From: Bugulina stolonifera
Lineage: Eukaryota > Bryozoa > Gymnolaemata > Cheilostomatida > Bugulidae
Assembly: GCA_935421135.1 (NCBI GenBank)
Contig: OW285194.1
Coordinates: forward strand, 5,172,876 to 5,236,875
Direction: 5' to 3'
DNA length: 64,000 nt
Made by a program: the position numbers and the translations under genes. Position 1 is the stretch's first letter, and each line of letters begins with the position of its first letter. Below are positions 13,101 through 24,500 of the stretch, one piece after another. The notes beneath the pieces are model-generated. The model saw only the letters and a list, made by a program, of their open reading frames with translations, made no database searches and was not told the origin of the DNA.

Positions 13101-15494
13101 AGGATTATTCAGAAGATATGTATCCCCCATACTGTCAAGGTATGAGGATTATTCTAGTACCAGTAGTAGCATCTATATGTATATGTGCATGCGCATTGTA
13201 TTGTTTTGAGTGTAGTTACATACGAGTGCCGATAGGACACTGGTATGGGAAGGGCTTGGAAGGTGGTAGAGGCCGACTAAGTAACCTTCTGCTCATTACA
13301 TAAAAGAGTGAACAGTTTTTAGGTGTTCTTATTATTGTGTATCTGACGTAGGCCGATGCCGAGACTCATTGAAGAGCTCAGAACTGACGTAGGTCTTGTA
13401 GACTTTATACTCCAGAGGAGTGCAATGAAAGATCTGGTATTCTAGGATCTTAAGCCCGACGCTAGATTCATATAGAATCCGGTATTGACCTAAGTCGCAG
13501 AAGTGGTGTAGAGATATGCTTAAACGAGGATGGGGATGAACTCGAGCCGTATGGATCTATGGATCCGCCGGTGGAGTTACCCGCCTACAAGAGAAAGCCT
13601 CTATAGGTTTGAGTTAGGAGATGTTGCTTTATTAGAGCGCAATCAACAACTGATTTCATACAGAAAATGTGCTGCCTTATATACTAGATATACTTCCGGC
13701 AAAAAGAGGCCGATAAGGTATCGGCCGGCCGATAAGGTATCGGGTCCGGAAGTGATGCAACAACATGGATGGTTCCGCCTGACGTCGGCCACAATAAGGG
13801 TCGGCCTTGGCACAAAAAGTGCTTACAATAATCCGAAACATAAAGTATATAAGTATGAGCCTATTCCAAGATATCGGCCTTAAAAGTACATGGTAAAGAC
13901 TCTATTTAATATAATCAGACAAGAGAAGATAATTGCTAACAATATGTGGGAAAAACCAAGTTGTAATTCCAATAGTCTGATTGACAGATAATAATAGTAA
14001 AGCACACGATAGCAGTTGATTAAGATATAGTATACATAAAGCGTAAGAACTCGGTCTATGTCCAGGCAGGCTGTTTCACCACAGTATTATAGTATGCATT
14101 ATAAAATGTCTTTAATCAAGGAATGTGCAATATTGATGTTGTATAAACAAAAACTATGTGTAGCAATATTCCTGGACATGTTGCTTCATTACAGCTTTGC
14201 TTGATACTAGAAAGTTACTTCATTTGAAGGCCGAAATGCACATAAAATATTTACTTACCACCACACTGTGTTAAAAATTCCATCGACTTAACTATGCAGT
14301 CACCTGGTATTAGGTTTTTGCGATGACCCGTTGGAGCACGCTATCTACCACAGTAACAGCTGTTTAGTTGTACAATGTAATGTGTTGATGTGTATCTTTT
14401 TTTATTGAAGGCTATGGCTACTTATACCCCGCCCATTTCCTGCCAACTCTGATTCAAGGATTTAACACGACTAGGCCGATAGTGTTAGAGGATGTGTATA
14501 TTACAGGTAAGATAACTCTAGCACCAGTAGTTTATTTAGATCTCATCAATAACTGTGAAATATTAACTAAAAGGTTTTATAAATGTTACTTAGTCGCTAT
14601 TTTTAACATAGTTACATTAGCGCATGTATGTACATGTAACTCCGTGTCAAGAAGACCACGCTGTGGTGATCACTGGATACAGGTGCTCTAATCAAGAGAC
14701 ATGTGTATGTATACCTTCCTTTATGATTACTAGATACAGGTGCTCTAATCAAGAGACATATGTGTATGTATACTGCCCTTTATGATTACTAGATACAGGT
14801 GCACTAATATGGCCTTCTTGCTACAATTACAAGACTTAAAAACATCAGCACAAGCAGCCCAAATGAATCCCTTGATTACCAGACTATCATTATTATCTGT
14901 GGGCCTTAGGCTATACATGTATAGTAGCTATAAGATTGAAGCACTATTCAAAGACAGCTTGAAGATAAAATAGCTACTAAAGACTTTCTTTATTCTTTAT
15001 AAAGTAAAACATATTTACCATTATATAGAACTCCTATTCTGCAGGTATCACAGCAAAGTCTGTGGAGATAATACAGCAAGGCCTATCTAATTATCAAGCT
15101 ACAGTTTTTGTCACCTACGGGAGCTTTCTGAGCAAACTGTATACAAGACCCCATCTAATCTTTATTGGCCACGTTCATGAGAGAGAGTGAGTTATATGGA
15201 TACATGATTTGTAGTTTCCATAATTTATTTAACGGAGATTTCATATTCTAATACCCATTGGTCTGCATTGGTTTAAGTAAACTTGGTGTTTGTCTTTCAT
15301 GAATGGAATAATATATTATCCTCAGCTGACCGTTTACCTAATCAAACCTAACAAAAGATTGCTAAACAAAATATTTCTAGAGATATACCATGAATTGATT
15401 ATTGTGTCATTCCAGTATATTCGTCTGTCTTTGCAGCCACGCAACTGCATTCTGGAAGTTGACCCAATTTCGTCAAAAGAATTTGCTGGCATAA
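7114..15494 (+). CDS. GT31 beta-1,3-galactosyltransferase-like gene 1, nine coding exons, 381 aa
   Basis: Coding exons: 7114-7286, 7860-7951, 10188-10354, 12114-12250, 12610-12703, 12953-13139, 14411-14506, 15045-15186, 15437-15494; all GT-AG with matching phases. The product is a type II Golgi protein: short basic N-terminus, one hydrophobic anchor at about residues 13-33, a stem with an NLT sequon, then the GT31 fold. Visible family motifs are SAPGNFENRRTVRRTYGS (about 127-144), YRNLTLKG, the metal-binding VDDDTMV (DDD at 223-225), YPPYCQGYGYL and EDVY (310-313). Enzymes of this family transfer Gal or a related sugar to GlcNAc/GalNAc ends; donor and acceptor cannot be read from sequence. 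The ATG was chosen because it is conserved in gene 2 while the frame upstream is not. The 92-nt stem exon has no long frame but is required by phase and is conserved in gene 2. Confidence 0.9.
8166..8560. repeat. GC-rich tandem duplication, about 215-bp unit, two copies
   Basis: Two copies (about 8166-8345 and 8382-8560) of a GC-rich unit in an AT-rich genome. Both share GGGTCG, GACCCGCCCCGGCAG, TCGGTCCCAAGGTCCTAG-type sequence and GGCAGCATTG. The minus-strand reading MLPV-ISA-GGARTLGP is preserved in both, but so is the DNA. A short CCGTAGA microsatellite follows at about 8620-8655. It is in intron 2 of the gene and not obviously present in gene 2. Identity unknown. Confidence 0.7.
8945..9773 (-). 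mobile_element. RTE-type LINE, reverse transcriptase C-terminal fragment with one frameshift
   Basis: Read on the minus strand, 9773-9471 gives SALS...IQREAPWGMLFADDVVVCGEM, the RT region with the FADD catalytic motif. After one frame change near 9470, 9466-8945 gives the thumb and C-terminal part: MYLGSTVRADG, AWKKIAGVMCDRKV, VRPAMLCGVETVAVTKAQE, AEMRMLRR and GRPKRRW. This order and wording is typical of RTE-clade LINEs. Endonuclease and the first RT motifs are missing (5' truncation), so the copy is dead. It is inserted antisense in intron 2 of GT31 gene 1 and absent from gene 2, so it arrived after the duplication. The + strand frames over it are shadows. Confidence 0.88.
10375..10610. repeat. 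degenerate array of CTTATAGTA words
   Basis: About fifteen imperfect copies of a 14-16-bp unit of the form GTACATAGCTTATA. It begins a few bases after the exon ending 10354. Gene 2 has its own array at the same place (about 23645-23825), so the array is older than the duplication, while copy number and wording have drifted since. Confidence 0.75.
10710..11290 (-). mobile_element. non-LTR retrotransposon 3' fragment (degenerate)
   Basis: On the minus strand one frame reads TKVRVYEACVLSTFLYGAE-GWATY (about 11195-11120), and after a frame change another reads LKFYHLRWAGHVNRMPQHRIS, then FKDVIKLDLKDFDV and IVRHSWRSE. These are the post-RT C-terminal signatures of animal LINEs (LRW-GHV-RM, KD-LK-DF). 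No catalytic RT motif remains. It lies antisense in intron 3 of GT31 gene 1, is absent from gene 2, and looks different from the RTE fragment 1 kb upstream. Clade not assigned. Confidence 0.8.
11395..11660. repeat. (TGTTG)n/(CGTTG)n pentanucleotide microsatellite
   Basis: About 160 bp of TGTTG with a central block of CGTTG, degrading to TATGTTATGTTG at the edges. All three + strand frames stay open across it, giving Cys-Val-Leu-rich translations with no biological support. The central CGTTG block offers CpG sites every 5 bp. Confidence 0.9.
13197..14083 (-). mobile_element. solo LTR, family B (copy a), uninterrupted
   Basis: About 887 bp from TGTATTG to CACCACA, matching the family-B LTR at 38776 (shared TTGAGTTAGGAGATGTTGC, TTTATTAGAGCGCAATCAAC). 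Flanks GCAT and GTAT are a 4-bp duplication with one change. On the minus strand a polyadenylation-like AATAAA is complementary to the TTTATT near 13630. It sits in intron 6 of GT31 gene 1, directly after the exon ending 13139, and is missing from gene 2. The 117-aa + strand frame across it is not coding. Confidence 0.8.
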
Positions 15495-16776
15495 ACCCTA
15501 GTGAGTAGGACACTGGCAGGAAGTTACCTACTATGCATGTAACCTTCTGTGGCGACCATTTCCTTACGACCTCATGTACATGTATCTGCTTAGCATGAGA
15601 TAATTAGCAAAGTGTATTCTACATTATTGTACATGAAAGACTGCATCATCTGTTGCTAGTGTATAGTTGCAAGCAGGTAGTATCGTACCATCTTTGAAAA
15701 AAAAAAAAAATTCTGTTGTATCATGAATAATCCCAAACTGCTGATTGTTGCGACATAGAGTTGTCATATCATGGGAAATATTTTTGAGTGAGAAGACAAG
15801 TTGAAATTATGATCAATAAACTGTGAGTTTTTGTTTTCATAATCGCTTGCATGAAAATCCACATCCTGTATGTCACTTTTCTTGGCTTACTTACCATAAA
15901 AATCTTTGTAGACTGTTGCAGTAGAAGAGTTATCTTAAATTATATATTCATTATAAATTAGTATATTCAGTAAAACTTAATATTATTACACATTATAAAT
16001 TAATATATTAAACATAAATTAATGTATTATATAATATTATAAATTGATATTATGTTATGCATTATAAACGAGTATATACATGTACAGTGTACTTGTACTT
16101 CATTACACTAGTTATAGGCTATCTCTATGACTACAAAATATAGTATTTTTGTATTATCTACTTTCTAATCTTCTTTTGGAAATTTTTTATGTGGTTGGCA
16201 AATCTTTAGGATCACATAAATATATAATATAATTCACAACATTATTGTGAATAAATAATATCACTTCTTGATAATATTCATGTACAATGTGTGTTATTTA
16301 GTAATTAACAAAGCTTGTTCCATAAAGTTGTCTGTGATTCAAAGGTTTTAGAATCTTGGATAACATTCTTTAGCATAATTTGTAGCATTTTATAACATTG
16401 TTAGTAGAATTCAATAGCATTCTCAAAAGCATTTCATAGCATTGCTAATAAACATTAATACGGACAAAGAGAGAAAACAGGTTCATTATTTTAGGTTGTT
16501 AGTAGATATAATCACATTGTACAGAACTGGTCCACATTGTTCTACTTGTAATTAAATCTTCCACATCAGTATTGCATGATATTTGGAAACATGGTGACTT
16601 CATGTTGTATATGCAACGTAGACTTGTAACAAGGTGTATGTTAATACGTGAAACATTCCATAATTATTGTCTGGTTGTAGAGCATGCTATCAAAATATTG
16701 TGAGGTGCAAAAATCTGTATTTCCACGTCGTCTCATCAAATAATTTGTATACTTTCTGGCCAGTTCTTGTTCAGCA
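15495..16776. other. AT-rich intergenic region after GT31 gene 1
   Basis: AATAAA near 15811 is a plausible poly(A) signal for gene 1, about 320 bp after its stop. A 13-A run lies near 15700, and 15930-16080 is rich in TTATAAATTA-type words. No gene recognised. Confidence 0.5.
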
Positions 16777-17000
16777 GTGGTACTAAGAGAGAACAACTCT
16801 AATGTACTACATATAGTACTAAGAGAGAACAACTCCAATGTACTACATATGGCACTAAGAGAGAACTACTCCAATGTACTACATATGGCACTAAGAGAGA
16901 ACAACTCTAATGTACTACACATGGTACTAAGAGAGAACAACTCTAATGTACTACACATGGTACTAAGAGAGAACAACTCTAATGTATTACATAATACACA
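16777..17000. repeat. 36-bp minisatellite, short copy of the array at 43.75 kb
   Basis: About six copies of a 36-bp unit containing CTAAGAGAGAACAACTC and AATGTACTACA. Because 36 is a multiple of three, both strands stay open (12-residue repeats). The array is part of a segment shared with 43752-45060. Confidence 0.9.
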
Positions 17001-17158
17001 TGTAGTACGATGGGAAAACTGGCAAGTATTAAATAATACAGTACTAAGGGTGAAAAACTTCAATGTCCTACATAATATTTAGCAAATCAATAATCTGAAC
17101 TCATTTTCTCACACCCATAGAGAATAACTACCAATGAAGTATGCAGTGTCTTAAGTAC

Positions 17159-17311
17159 CTGAATCAAATAGATTATCAATGATGTCTAAAAAATAGTGGA
17201 GTTCTTGTTGTTTTGTGCCATGAGAATCAACATTGGGAGTGAGTAAGATCTAGTTGACTTTCTCTTTTCAAGGTCAAATTTTACAGTTTGGGAATTCCTC
17301 TGGGAGCTAAC
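17159..17311 (-). pseudogene. broken copy of exon 7 of the coiled-coil gene at 42.3-48.2 kb
   Basis: On the minus strand this reads VSSQRNSQTVKFDLEK..., matching VNSRRNSRAVKFDLEK of the real exon (44403-44550). It keeps an acceptor-like AG and a donor-like GT but has an in-frame stop after QNNKNSTIF and is 5 nt longer, so the frame is lost. The flanking 36-bp array and donor-motif array are copied in the same order, showing a segmental duplication of genomic DNA and not a processed copy. Confidence 0.85.
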
Positions 17312-17664
17312 CTACAATTTAAGTTGGAAAAAAAGGAACATACTGAGTGAAGCAGTGGTTACACAGGGGGCGGACACTTGCAGACATCAGTGATTATTGC
17401 AGAAGCTACCAGTACCGGCAGGGTAATCGCTTTACTAATTAACAAAAGACGGTACTTTATAACAAGTTGCTATATTACATGCAACAACAGCAAAAAGAAT
17501 TTAGGGCAATGCCAAGATAATGATATTCATCTACTGATTTCTTTGACTATCACAAATAATCTTCTTTGTTAGCCACTATTCAGTCCTTACTTGGTTCAAT
17601 GTTCAATGTACAATGTAAGTTGGTTCAATGAATATCCCTAACTTTGTTAGTTTTTCAAAATGTA

Positions 17665-17790
17665 TAGTTGTGATTGGCTACTTACTTGGGAGTGTGTATA
17701 GTGATTGGCTACTTACTTGGGGAATGTGTATAGCGATTGGCTACTTACTTGGGGAATGTGTATAGCGATTGGCTACTTACTTGGGAATGT
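17665..17790. repeat. 32-bp tandem repeat of a splice-donor motif
   Basis: Four copies of GATTGGCTACTTACTTGGG plus a variable tail. On the minus strand each contains CCAAGTAAGTA, a strong 5' splice site. It matches the donor array next to exon 6 of the coiled-coil gene (44880-45060) and belongs to the same duplicated segment. Confidence 0.8.
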
Positions 17791-18699
17791 TAATGTGTCT
17801 TGGAATGGATACTTTATATACTGTTGCTTAGCTTTATAACACAAAGAGCTACTAGCTGAGTAAAAGCTACTTTTTCCTTCACACTGGCATTAGTAGCCTG
17901 ACTGTAGAACCACAAGGATCAATGTTGTTCTTTTAGATATTAAGTGGCAGTTTCAATAACATATTTATTAATTACATACTTTCTTTACGATAGATTGCTG
18001 ATTTGGTATACCTCTGATTTACCTCTGATGAGGTAGGACACTCTTGACCACCGGCGGCGTAAGTAGAGTGCATTTGGTTTTGGCCAGGTGTCTCAGCATA
18101 ATTCAGTGTGTCCACCGATTGAATCTAGCAGATTTGTCTTCAGATGGGATATTACGATGGCTCAGTCCGATGAATTCTACCTACAACATATTGATTGAAC
18201 ATTAGTATTAGCTTATTTTAAATAAACAAAGAGCTGGTGCTTACCAAAAGCATAACTACACAGCGATTTTAAATTAAAAAGCCATAATTAATAATGATTA
18301 ACTATTATAAGCATTGTAGCTATTCTTAGTTACAAGCGAATATAACCAAACTTAAACATTAGTAGTAGATTAATTATAATAGAAATAATTAATCCAATGG
18401 TATGTTTAAATTTAATTATATTATTTATAAAATAATATAATCCATTATATTCGATCGTATACTACTGTTCTATTTCAGCACACTATTCATGAACAAAGCA
18501 ATCATATGCAAACGATAGAATATAATATACCAGAATCTGCTAAGTTACGTAATTATGAATCAATTTAGTATAATTTAATAATAATTATTACCTCCACAAC
18601 ATTGATAATCAATCACAGCCACGATGGCAGTTAATGTTGAAACGGATTAGCGAAGGTATGCAACCTAGTTTGAAGTGAGGTAAACAAGAACACGTGATA

Positions 18700-18893
18700 T
18701 TAGACCGCATGAATATTGAATGACTACTGGCATAGCGGTCCGGTTCGATAACATCGAACTACACCGAACCATCGATATATCGTTTGGGCGCGGTGCCGGT
18801 GCGATTCGGTGCATAAAAAATTTGCCGATGTGTAACACCGAGGGTTCACACACCGTTTACATCGTTTGAAACCGAAACACCGTGCAGGCCTAA
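18700..18893. mobile_element. hAT-like MITE remnant
   Basis: A CG-rich stretch with repeated ACCGAA and TCGATAT words ends in GTGCAGGCCTA, the same terminal sequence as the hAT MITE at 25250-25802 (GTTGCAGGCCTA). The left end is not found, so this is probably one-ended. Confidence 0.45.
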
Positions 18894-21557
18894 GTTGACA
18901 TCAGTAGACTACTGGCGAGTGATCAGTCATGTGACTAATTGCCTGCTGGTCATGTGACTAGTTGCCTGTTGGTCATTGGATAAGGCACGTCGGACTCAAC
19001 CTGGTGGTTTGAATGGTCAAAATGATGTCTTCAACAATGAAAACTGTAGCACACTATAGACATAAGCTATAGCCCATAGATATACATGTACATGTACATG
19101 TACATGTACACTCACTTCGCTCGTTACTATGCAGGGTGCTTGCCAGTACATTAGATTGGTATTGTACCTAACTAAGTCACACCCCCATGCCCTAACAATA
19201 GATCTTAAAAAATGAAAGCAGGGAGTTCATGTTGCATGGTATTAAGCTTTAAGTAGCCTTTGTTTTTTTTCCAATATTGAAGCAGAAAACAACAATAAAA
19301 ACAAAACATACCCATAGAAACATGATGTGATTTCATTCAGATCCTTGAGCTACTGCACCTAACAGCACAAGTTAGTTATTGCACTATGCAAAGCCATCAA
19401 AAGTATTCAAAGCAAACAAAATATTTATAATCAATGCTAACACTTTAGTAAAAAATTTTCATTGACATTGAAATTGCATTGATCTACTTTGAATAGGCTA
19501 GTTCAATTGAAAAAGTTGCATTATTTCCCAATCAATAGATTCCATTGTTATGGATATTATTAGTAAAAAAACAGTTCATTTAACGAAAATTGAGAATGGA
19601 ATGTTGTTGTGTTCGTAGGGGAGTTGCAGTCGTGCAACATTCAGGCTAAAGTACATGGGAGAGGGAGTCAGAGCTGGCTGACGAAGTAAAATGGGGATAT
19701 GGGAGAGAGTTTAATCAAGGATATCGATAACGTTGGCAAAATTTGATATATTGCATGTGTGCATGTGTCATTTAAACAGGTAAATGCAGTAGGGTATAAA
19801 ATGTTTAATTAATAAAAATATTGAATGATAAGAAAGTCATATATAACTTTCATCGATTGTACATGTAGTTTTTTATGGCTTTCTCACTGGTTTAGCTTAA
19901 TTCCAACATGTTTATGCATTGAAGACTTAGTGTCAATAGCTTGATAGTTTGTAATTGGAAATTACTGTCAAAAATGTGTAAGTTAAGAACTTGTATCGTA
20001 CCCCTTAGATTTCTGAGATGTACCCCAGGTTGGGAACCCTTGTTGCAGACACATGACAAAGTAATGGGGTGACTAGTAGGAACTCCCTGGGCCAAAGGTG
20101 TTGTTAAACTCCTAGGAGTCAGTGCTAGGCGCAGAGATGTGGGAATCCTATAACAGCTAGGATACACTAGCAGGAGTCAACCTACAGCTGTGGGGCGGGG
20201 TTGGACTGCTCGGACTCAGTTCTAGTCATAAACCTATAAATGTACCAGGGCCAGGAGAGAGTGCATGATGCCCTACTGATAGAAGTACATGTAAACAACA
20301 AGGTACTGAGTGTAAAAAGTTCAGTTCAGTTAGATAACAGCCTACTAACAACTGAAGTTACAACTTACTCCTTATACAAGCATATAAAATATGCTTTCAG
20401 TCTGAAGCCAAAAAGTGAACGTGTACATGGGGTCAGGGGTCATGGGGTCAGGGGTCATAGGGTCAGGGGTCATGAGGTCAGGGGTTTGAGTTACAGTCAG
20501 TAAAAAGGGACTCGATATCAAGTAGAAAAAATTAACAATTACACACAAAGTACAACAAGTACATGTGTGATGGCCGTATGTCTGGTTATGCACAGTACTA
20601 TACGGACATTCACTTGGACTGCCGTGTCTAACTGCGGATTCGGAGTGTCTATGGAGGCCTTTTGACTATCTTTTGTCTATCTGTGGACAAATAGTCTTGG
20701 AATAATACGTACATTTTTAGAATAATAATAATAGCTATATTTATGTGCACTAATAATATTGGATCCTTTTATTTCTGTTACTAAAATTCAACTCAATCAA
20801 ATGCATGCTACATAATATTTTAAAACTGATAAAACAGTATTATGAAAAGTATTGGCCAATCAGGTCTAGTATATTATTTGGTTACTATGACAGCTTGGTT
20901 GCCATAGTAATATCAGTCAGTCAGTTAGTCAAGTCCAGTCTAGTCATTGCACATGTAAATGTGTTATAATAACATGTACAGTGCAAATAGTCAGATATGA
21001 TATCTTCACACATGGCATAGTTCCTGAAATAACTAACGCGTCACATTAGTGTTATTAGTGAAGATATTTATTAGTGAAAACATAGAGTACAAAACTATAC
21101 AAAACATACCAATTTCAGTACATGTATACATTTGTATTACTAGCACAACTAGTAATCCAGTAAAGACAAGATGTGCATTATAATAGTGAATCCAATATTA
21201 ATGATCATTCAAGAGTTATTGTCTCTTGGGAGACAACGTAGTGTAGGACATAACGATGTTACCTGTTTTATTGATTAGTAATTACACTGTACAGGAACAT
21301 TTAAATACAGTGTAGCCAGGGTAGTAGAAATTTGAAGAGTCAAGTGTGCTAACCACACTATTTGCTACAATGAGTGAACATTATTCAATACTATTCTGTA
21401 TACCTGATTTCACAAGATTGGCTATAAACTGCAAAAGGCAATCCTTCCATAGGTCTTGTATTGAATAGATTAGGGTCTTTTTGGATATAAATGTTTCAAC
21501 TTTTGCTAGGAAAATCAAAACCTACCCTCAACTTTTTTAGGTGGCATCTGGTATACG
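18894..21557. other. upstream region of GT31 gene 2
   Basis: No gene recognised. It contains a (TACATG)n microsatellite at about 19083-19110 and segments homologous to the region upstream of gene 1 (see 4730-7113). As for gene 1, a splice acceptor (TTTTTTTAG-like, ending about 21540) precedes the ATG exon, so a non-coding first exon is expected further left. Confidence 0.5.
20428..20485. promoter_or_regulatory. 15-bp array of GGGTCA half-sites in DR1 spacing
   Basis: Four GGGTCAGGGGTCA-type units in a row. Each contains two GGGTCA half-sites one base apart, the DR1 arrangement bound by RXR, HNF4 and COUP-TF type nuclear receptors in animals. It lies about 1.1 kb upstream of the ATG exon of GT31 gene 2. 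It may simply be a minisatellite; binding is inferred from the motif only. Confidence 0.4.
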
Positions 21558-24500
21558 ATGAAGAGGATGATGGCAGTCAGGGATGGGAGAATCTCAATTA
21601 AGCTTGCTTTGATGATGTTAATGGTTGTATCCTCACTGCATCTACTACTACTCCCATACACCAAGGTTCTCCTGCAACCTTCGAACTACTGTAGCTGTCA
21701 GTATAGCAAGGATTTTCATCTCAAAACTCGGTAAGGTTAACATTGGTCTACTATTTCTACAGTTTCGCGCTTTGATCCGAGTGGATATCGACTAAAATCA
21801 AAGTATACCTAGACTGTATGCACAAGTGGTCAGTTAGTATTAGTAATATTGTGACGGTACAGGACATTTGTATACGACCCCAACTCCCGGACGAAGCTCC
21901 ACCGCACCCTAAGTGCCTAGTAGTTGTTACAGCGCTACTCACCTGACACTAACATTCTCACAATTAGCGCTCGTATACTTACCTTTAACTGCATTGCATG
22001 TTCAAACTACTTAAATACCGTCTATATACATGTACATGTCTCCATGTGTTTATGCTCATTTCTTATTCATGTATCTTACTATATGTTATTGTACATAGTC
22101 ACATGAATGTTACTAAGTCCCTTTTTATGCCTTTTATACCCATGTACAGAGGCCCGACCTCTCAGAATCCATTGATATTCATTTTGTACATGAATTGGAC
22201 CATTATAAGCAACTTTTGTAGAACCCGACCTATTTTGGGTCGGCCGTCGGGCTTCCGGCGGCCATCTTGTTGCGCAACTTCCGGACGACCACACGTCGTC
22301 TTTTCCCGACGTCACGTCGGCCGGAAGTCCTTATACTATATAAAGGACACTGTTTTACTGTTCATTGTCTCAGTCTACACTTGGCTTTCAATAAAGACAC
22401 ATCTATACTTGATACAGGGACTTTCTCTTCCTTTTACTAGGTCATTCGCTTTGCGAACCGCCTACTAGGTTGAACTACTCTCTTTCACTGTATAGTCTGA
22501 AGGTCGGACTTGAGATCAGATGGGTCGTCTTTGGTAGTATTTGGGCTACTGAGACCGCTCGATCTTTCATGTAATGCGAAGTCCTATTACCACTCATAGG
22601 CACTTCATTTCTGGGTCGATAGTCGTCCAAGGACGACCGCACCAAATCACAGAAACCATTACAATATTACAATATGGTGAGGTCTATAATTGGTATATAA
22701 ATGTAGTGGAAGGGGAAATTATGACTTGGTGATAACACGATTCCTCTCTAGCGCTATGTACCTGCAGCATTGAAAAATGTTAGTGTGGGCTAGTATTTTA
22801 ATTATAAATAGTAATACGAGATGCATTTTTATTTTTGATTTATTTCCCAATATTTCCATGCTCATCTGAGCATCATCATCAGAGGATAAATCTTCTGATG
22901 ATGATGTTGTCCACAACTGTGTATATTAGACTGTAGACTATGTTTAACATTGGTAGGGACGACAACTTCAGACACGAACACTCAAATCTGACCAAGCACA
23001 ATTCTATAATAAACACTGACAAAGAGAGAATAGATAAAGTAAAAGAGCCAAGAGGTGAGACATGGAGTTCATATACATTTTAAGTGAAGCCTACCTCAGT
23101 TACATTAGTGTCTACCCGACATCTTGGAGCGGCCTGGGCTACAAATAAAAATCTCAAGATGGCCGCTCGACCTACATGTAGGACATTTTTTGGCCTGAAG
23201 TAACCATTCCTAGCTCGTTGGCACGCTCAAGCTTCCCGCTCTAAAAGCAAAAATTTGGATTTTTATTCACAACTACTGAGATGGAAATAGGCTAAGAAAC
23301 TGTGGAGCAAGTTGGTCTGTGCCTGAAAATTAGATCGCAAAGATCCTAATTGTTCTACTACCAGAGTTGACTCAGTAGGATTGGAAACTTGCATAGAATT
23401 AACTTGTAGTAAATATCGTGCTGCATATACATATTTATCTCCTCCATAGTTGTAAATTGTAGGTCATATAGAGGTGGATTCCGAAGTTTTTATCCAACAG
23501 CCACTAGACATAAACCCGCGCATAAACGCCTCACGTTTCCGTTGCGCCTCCAATCTCATTCTAATCTACGTCTACTCAGCTCCAGGAAACTTTGAGAATA
23601 GAGAAACAGTTAGACACACTTATGGCTCAGTAAGTCTCTATATCCCTTATACTACATAGCTTATAGTACATCCCTTATAGTATGTACCTTATAGTATGTA
23701 CCTTATAGTATGTACCTTATAGTATGTACCTTATAGTACATGTATGTACCTTATAGTACATGTATGTACCTTATAGTAAATAGCTTATAATACAATGTAG
23801 CTTATAGTACAATAGCTTATAGTATACTGTGGTGTTCTCAGCTCACTCTACCATGCAGACTCTCATAATGACTGCACGATAGAGGTAGTACACTCAATGA
23901 TAATACCCTGTCCCACCAAATACGCCCAATTTGGCGGTCGCGACGTTCCGCGATCCACTTTCCCGCCTTAAATGCGTTGAACTTTTAGATGGTTGATAGA
24001 CTAGTGTCCCAGAACCACAGCTTAACTGTTGCGCTCTCTCTAATAATATATTGTTTGCGTAAGTAGACTGTACATGTATATCCGATGTCGCTGTTAGCAA
24101 TATTATCTGATTGGCCGGCGGAACATCAATAGCAAAAGCGGATTTCAACACAAGGTAGCACAACTCTTTTCTTAATCCGGACCGGGTTTGGAGGGGGGGC
24201 GGACAGTTTTTGGCCTGAGTGTCCGATCTTCCCTTCCACTATCTTTGCTATTACTAGGAAATCGGTGCTGGGGATGTAAATGTAGGTAGTATTACTAAAT
24301 AATTTGAATAATAATTTTCTATTTGATAGATTTATTGTTCATTCGCAATGAATTGTGTTACAACTACTAGTTTATTATAAGTGAAAATTATTAGATGCTA
24401 TTTGTTTTCCAGTCTCGAACACTAATTGTCATCTTGAGACGACTTTTGAGACAAGACAAGTCGATACGAGACTCGAGAAATCTCGAGTCTCGTTCCACCT

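Noticed and set aside
13530..13883. 117-aa plus-strand frame
   Set aside because: Lies wholly inside an LTR (family B) in antisense; not conserved in other copies.
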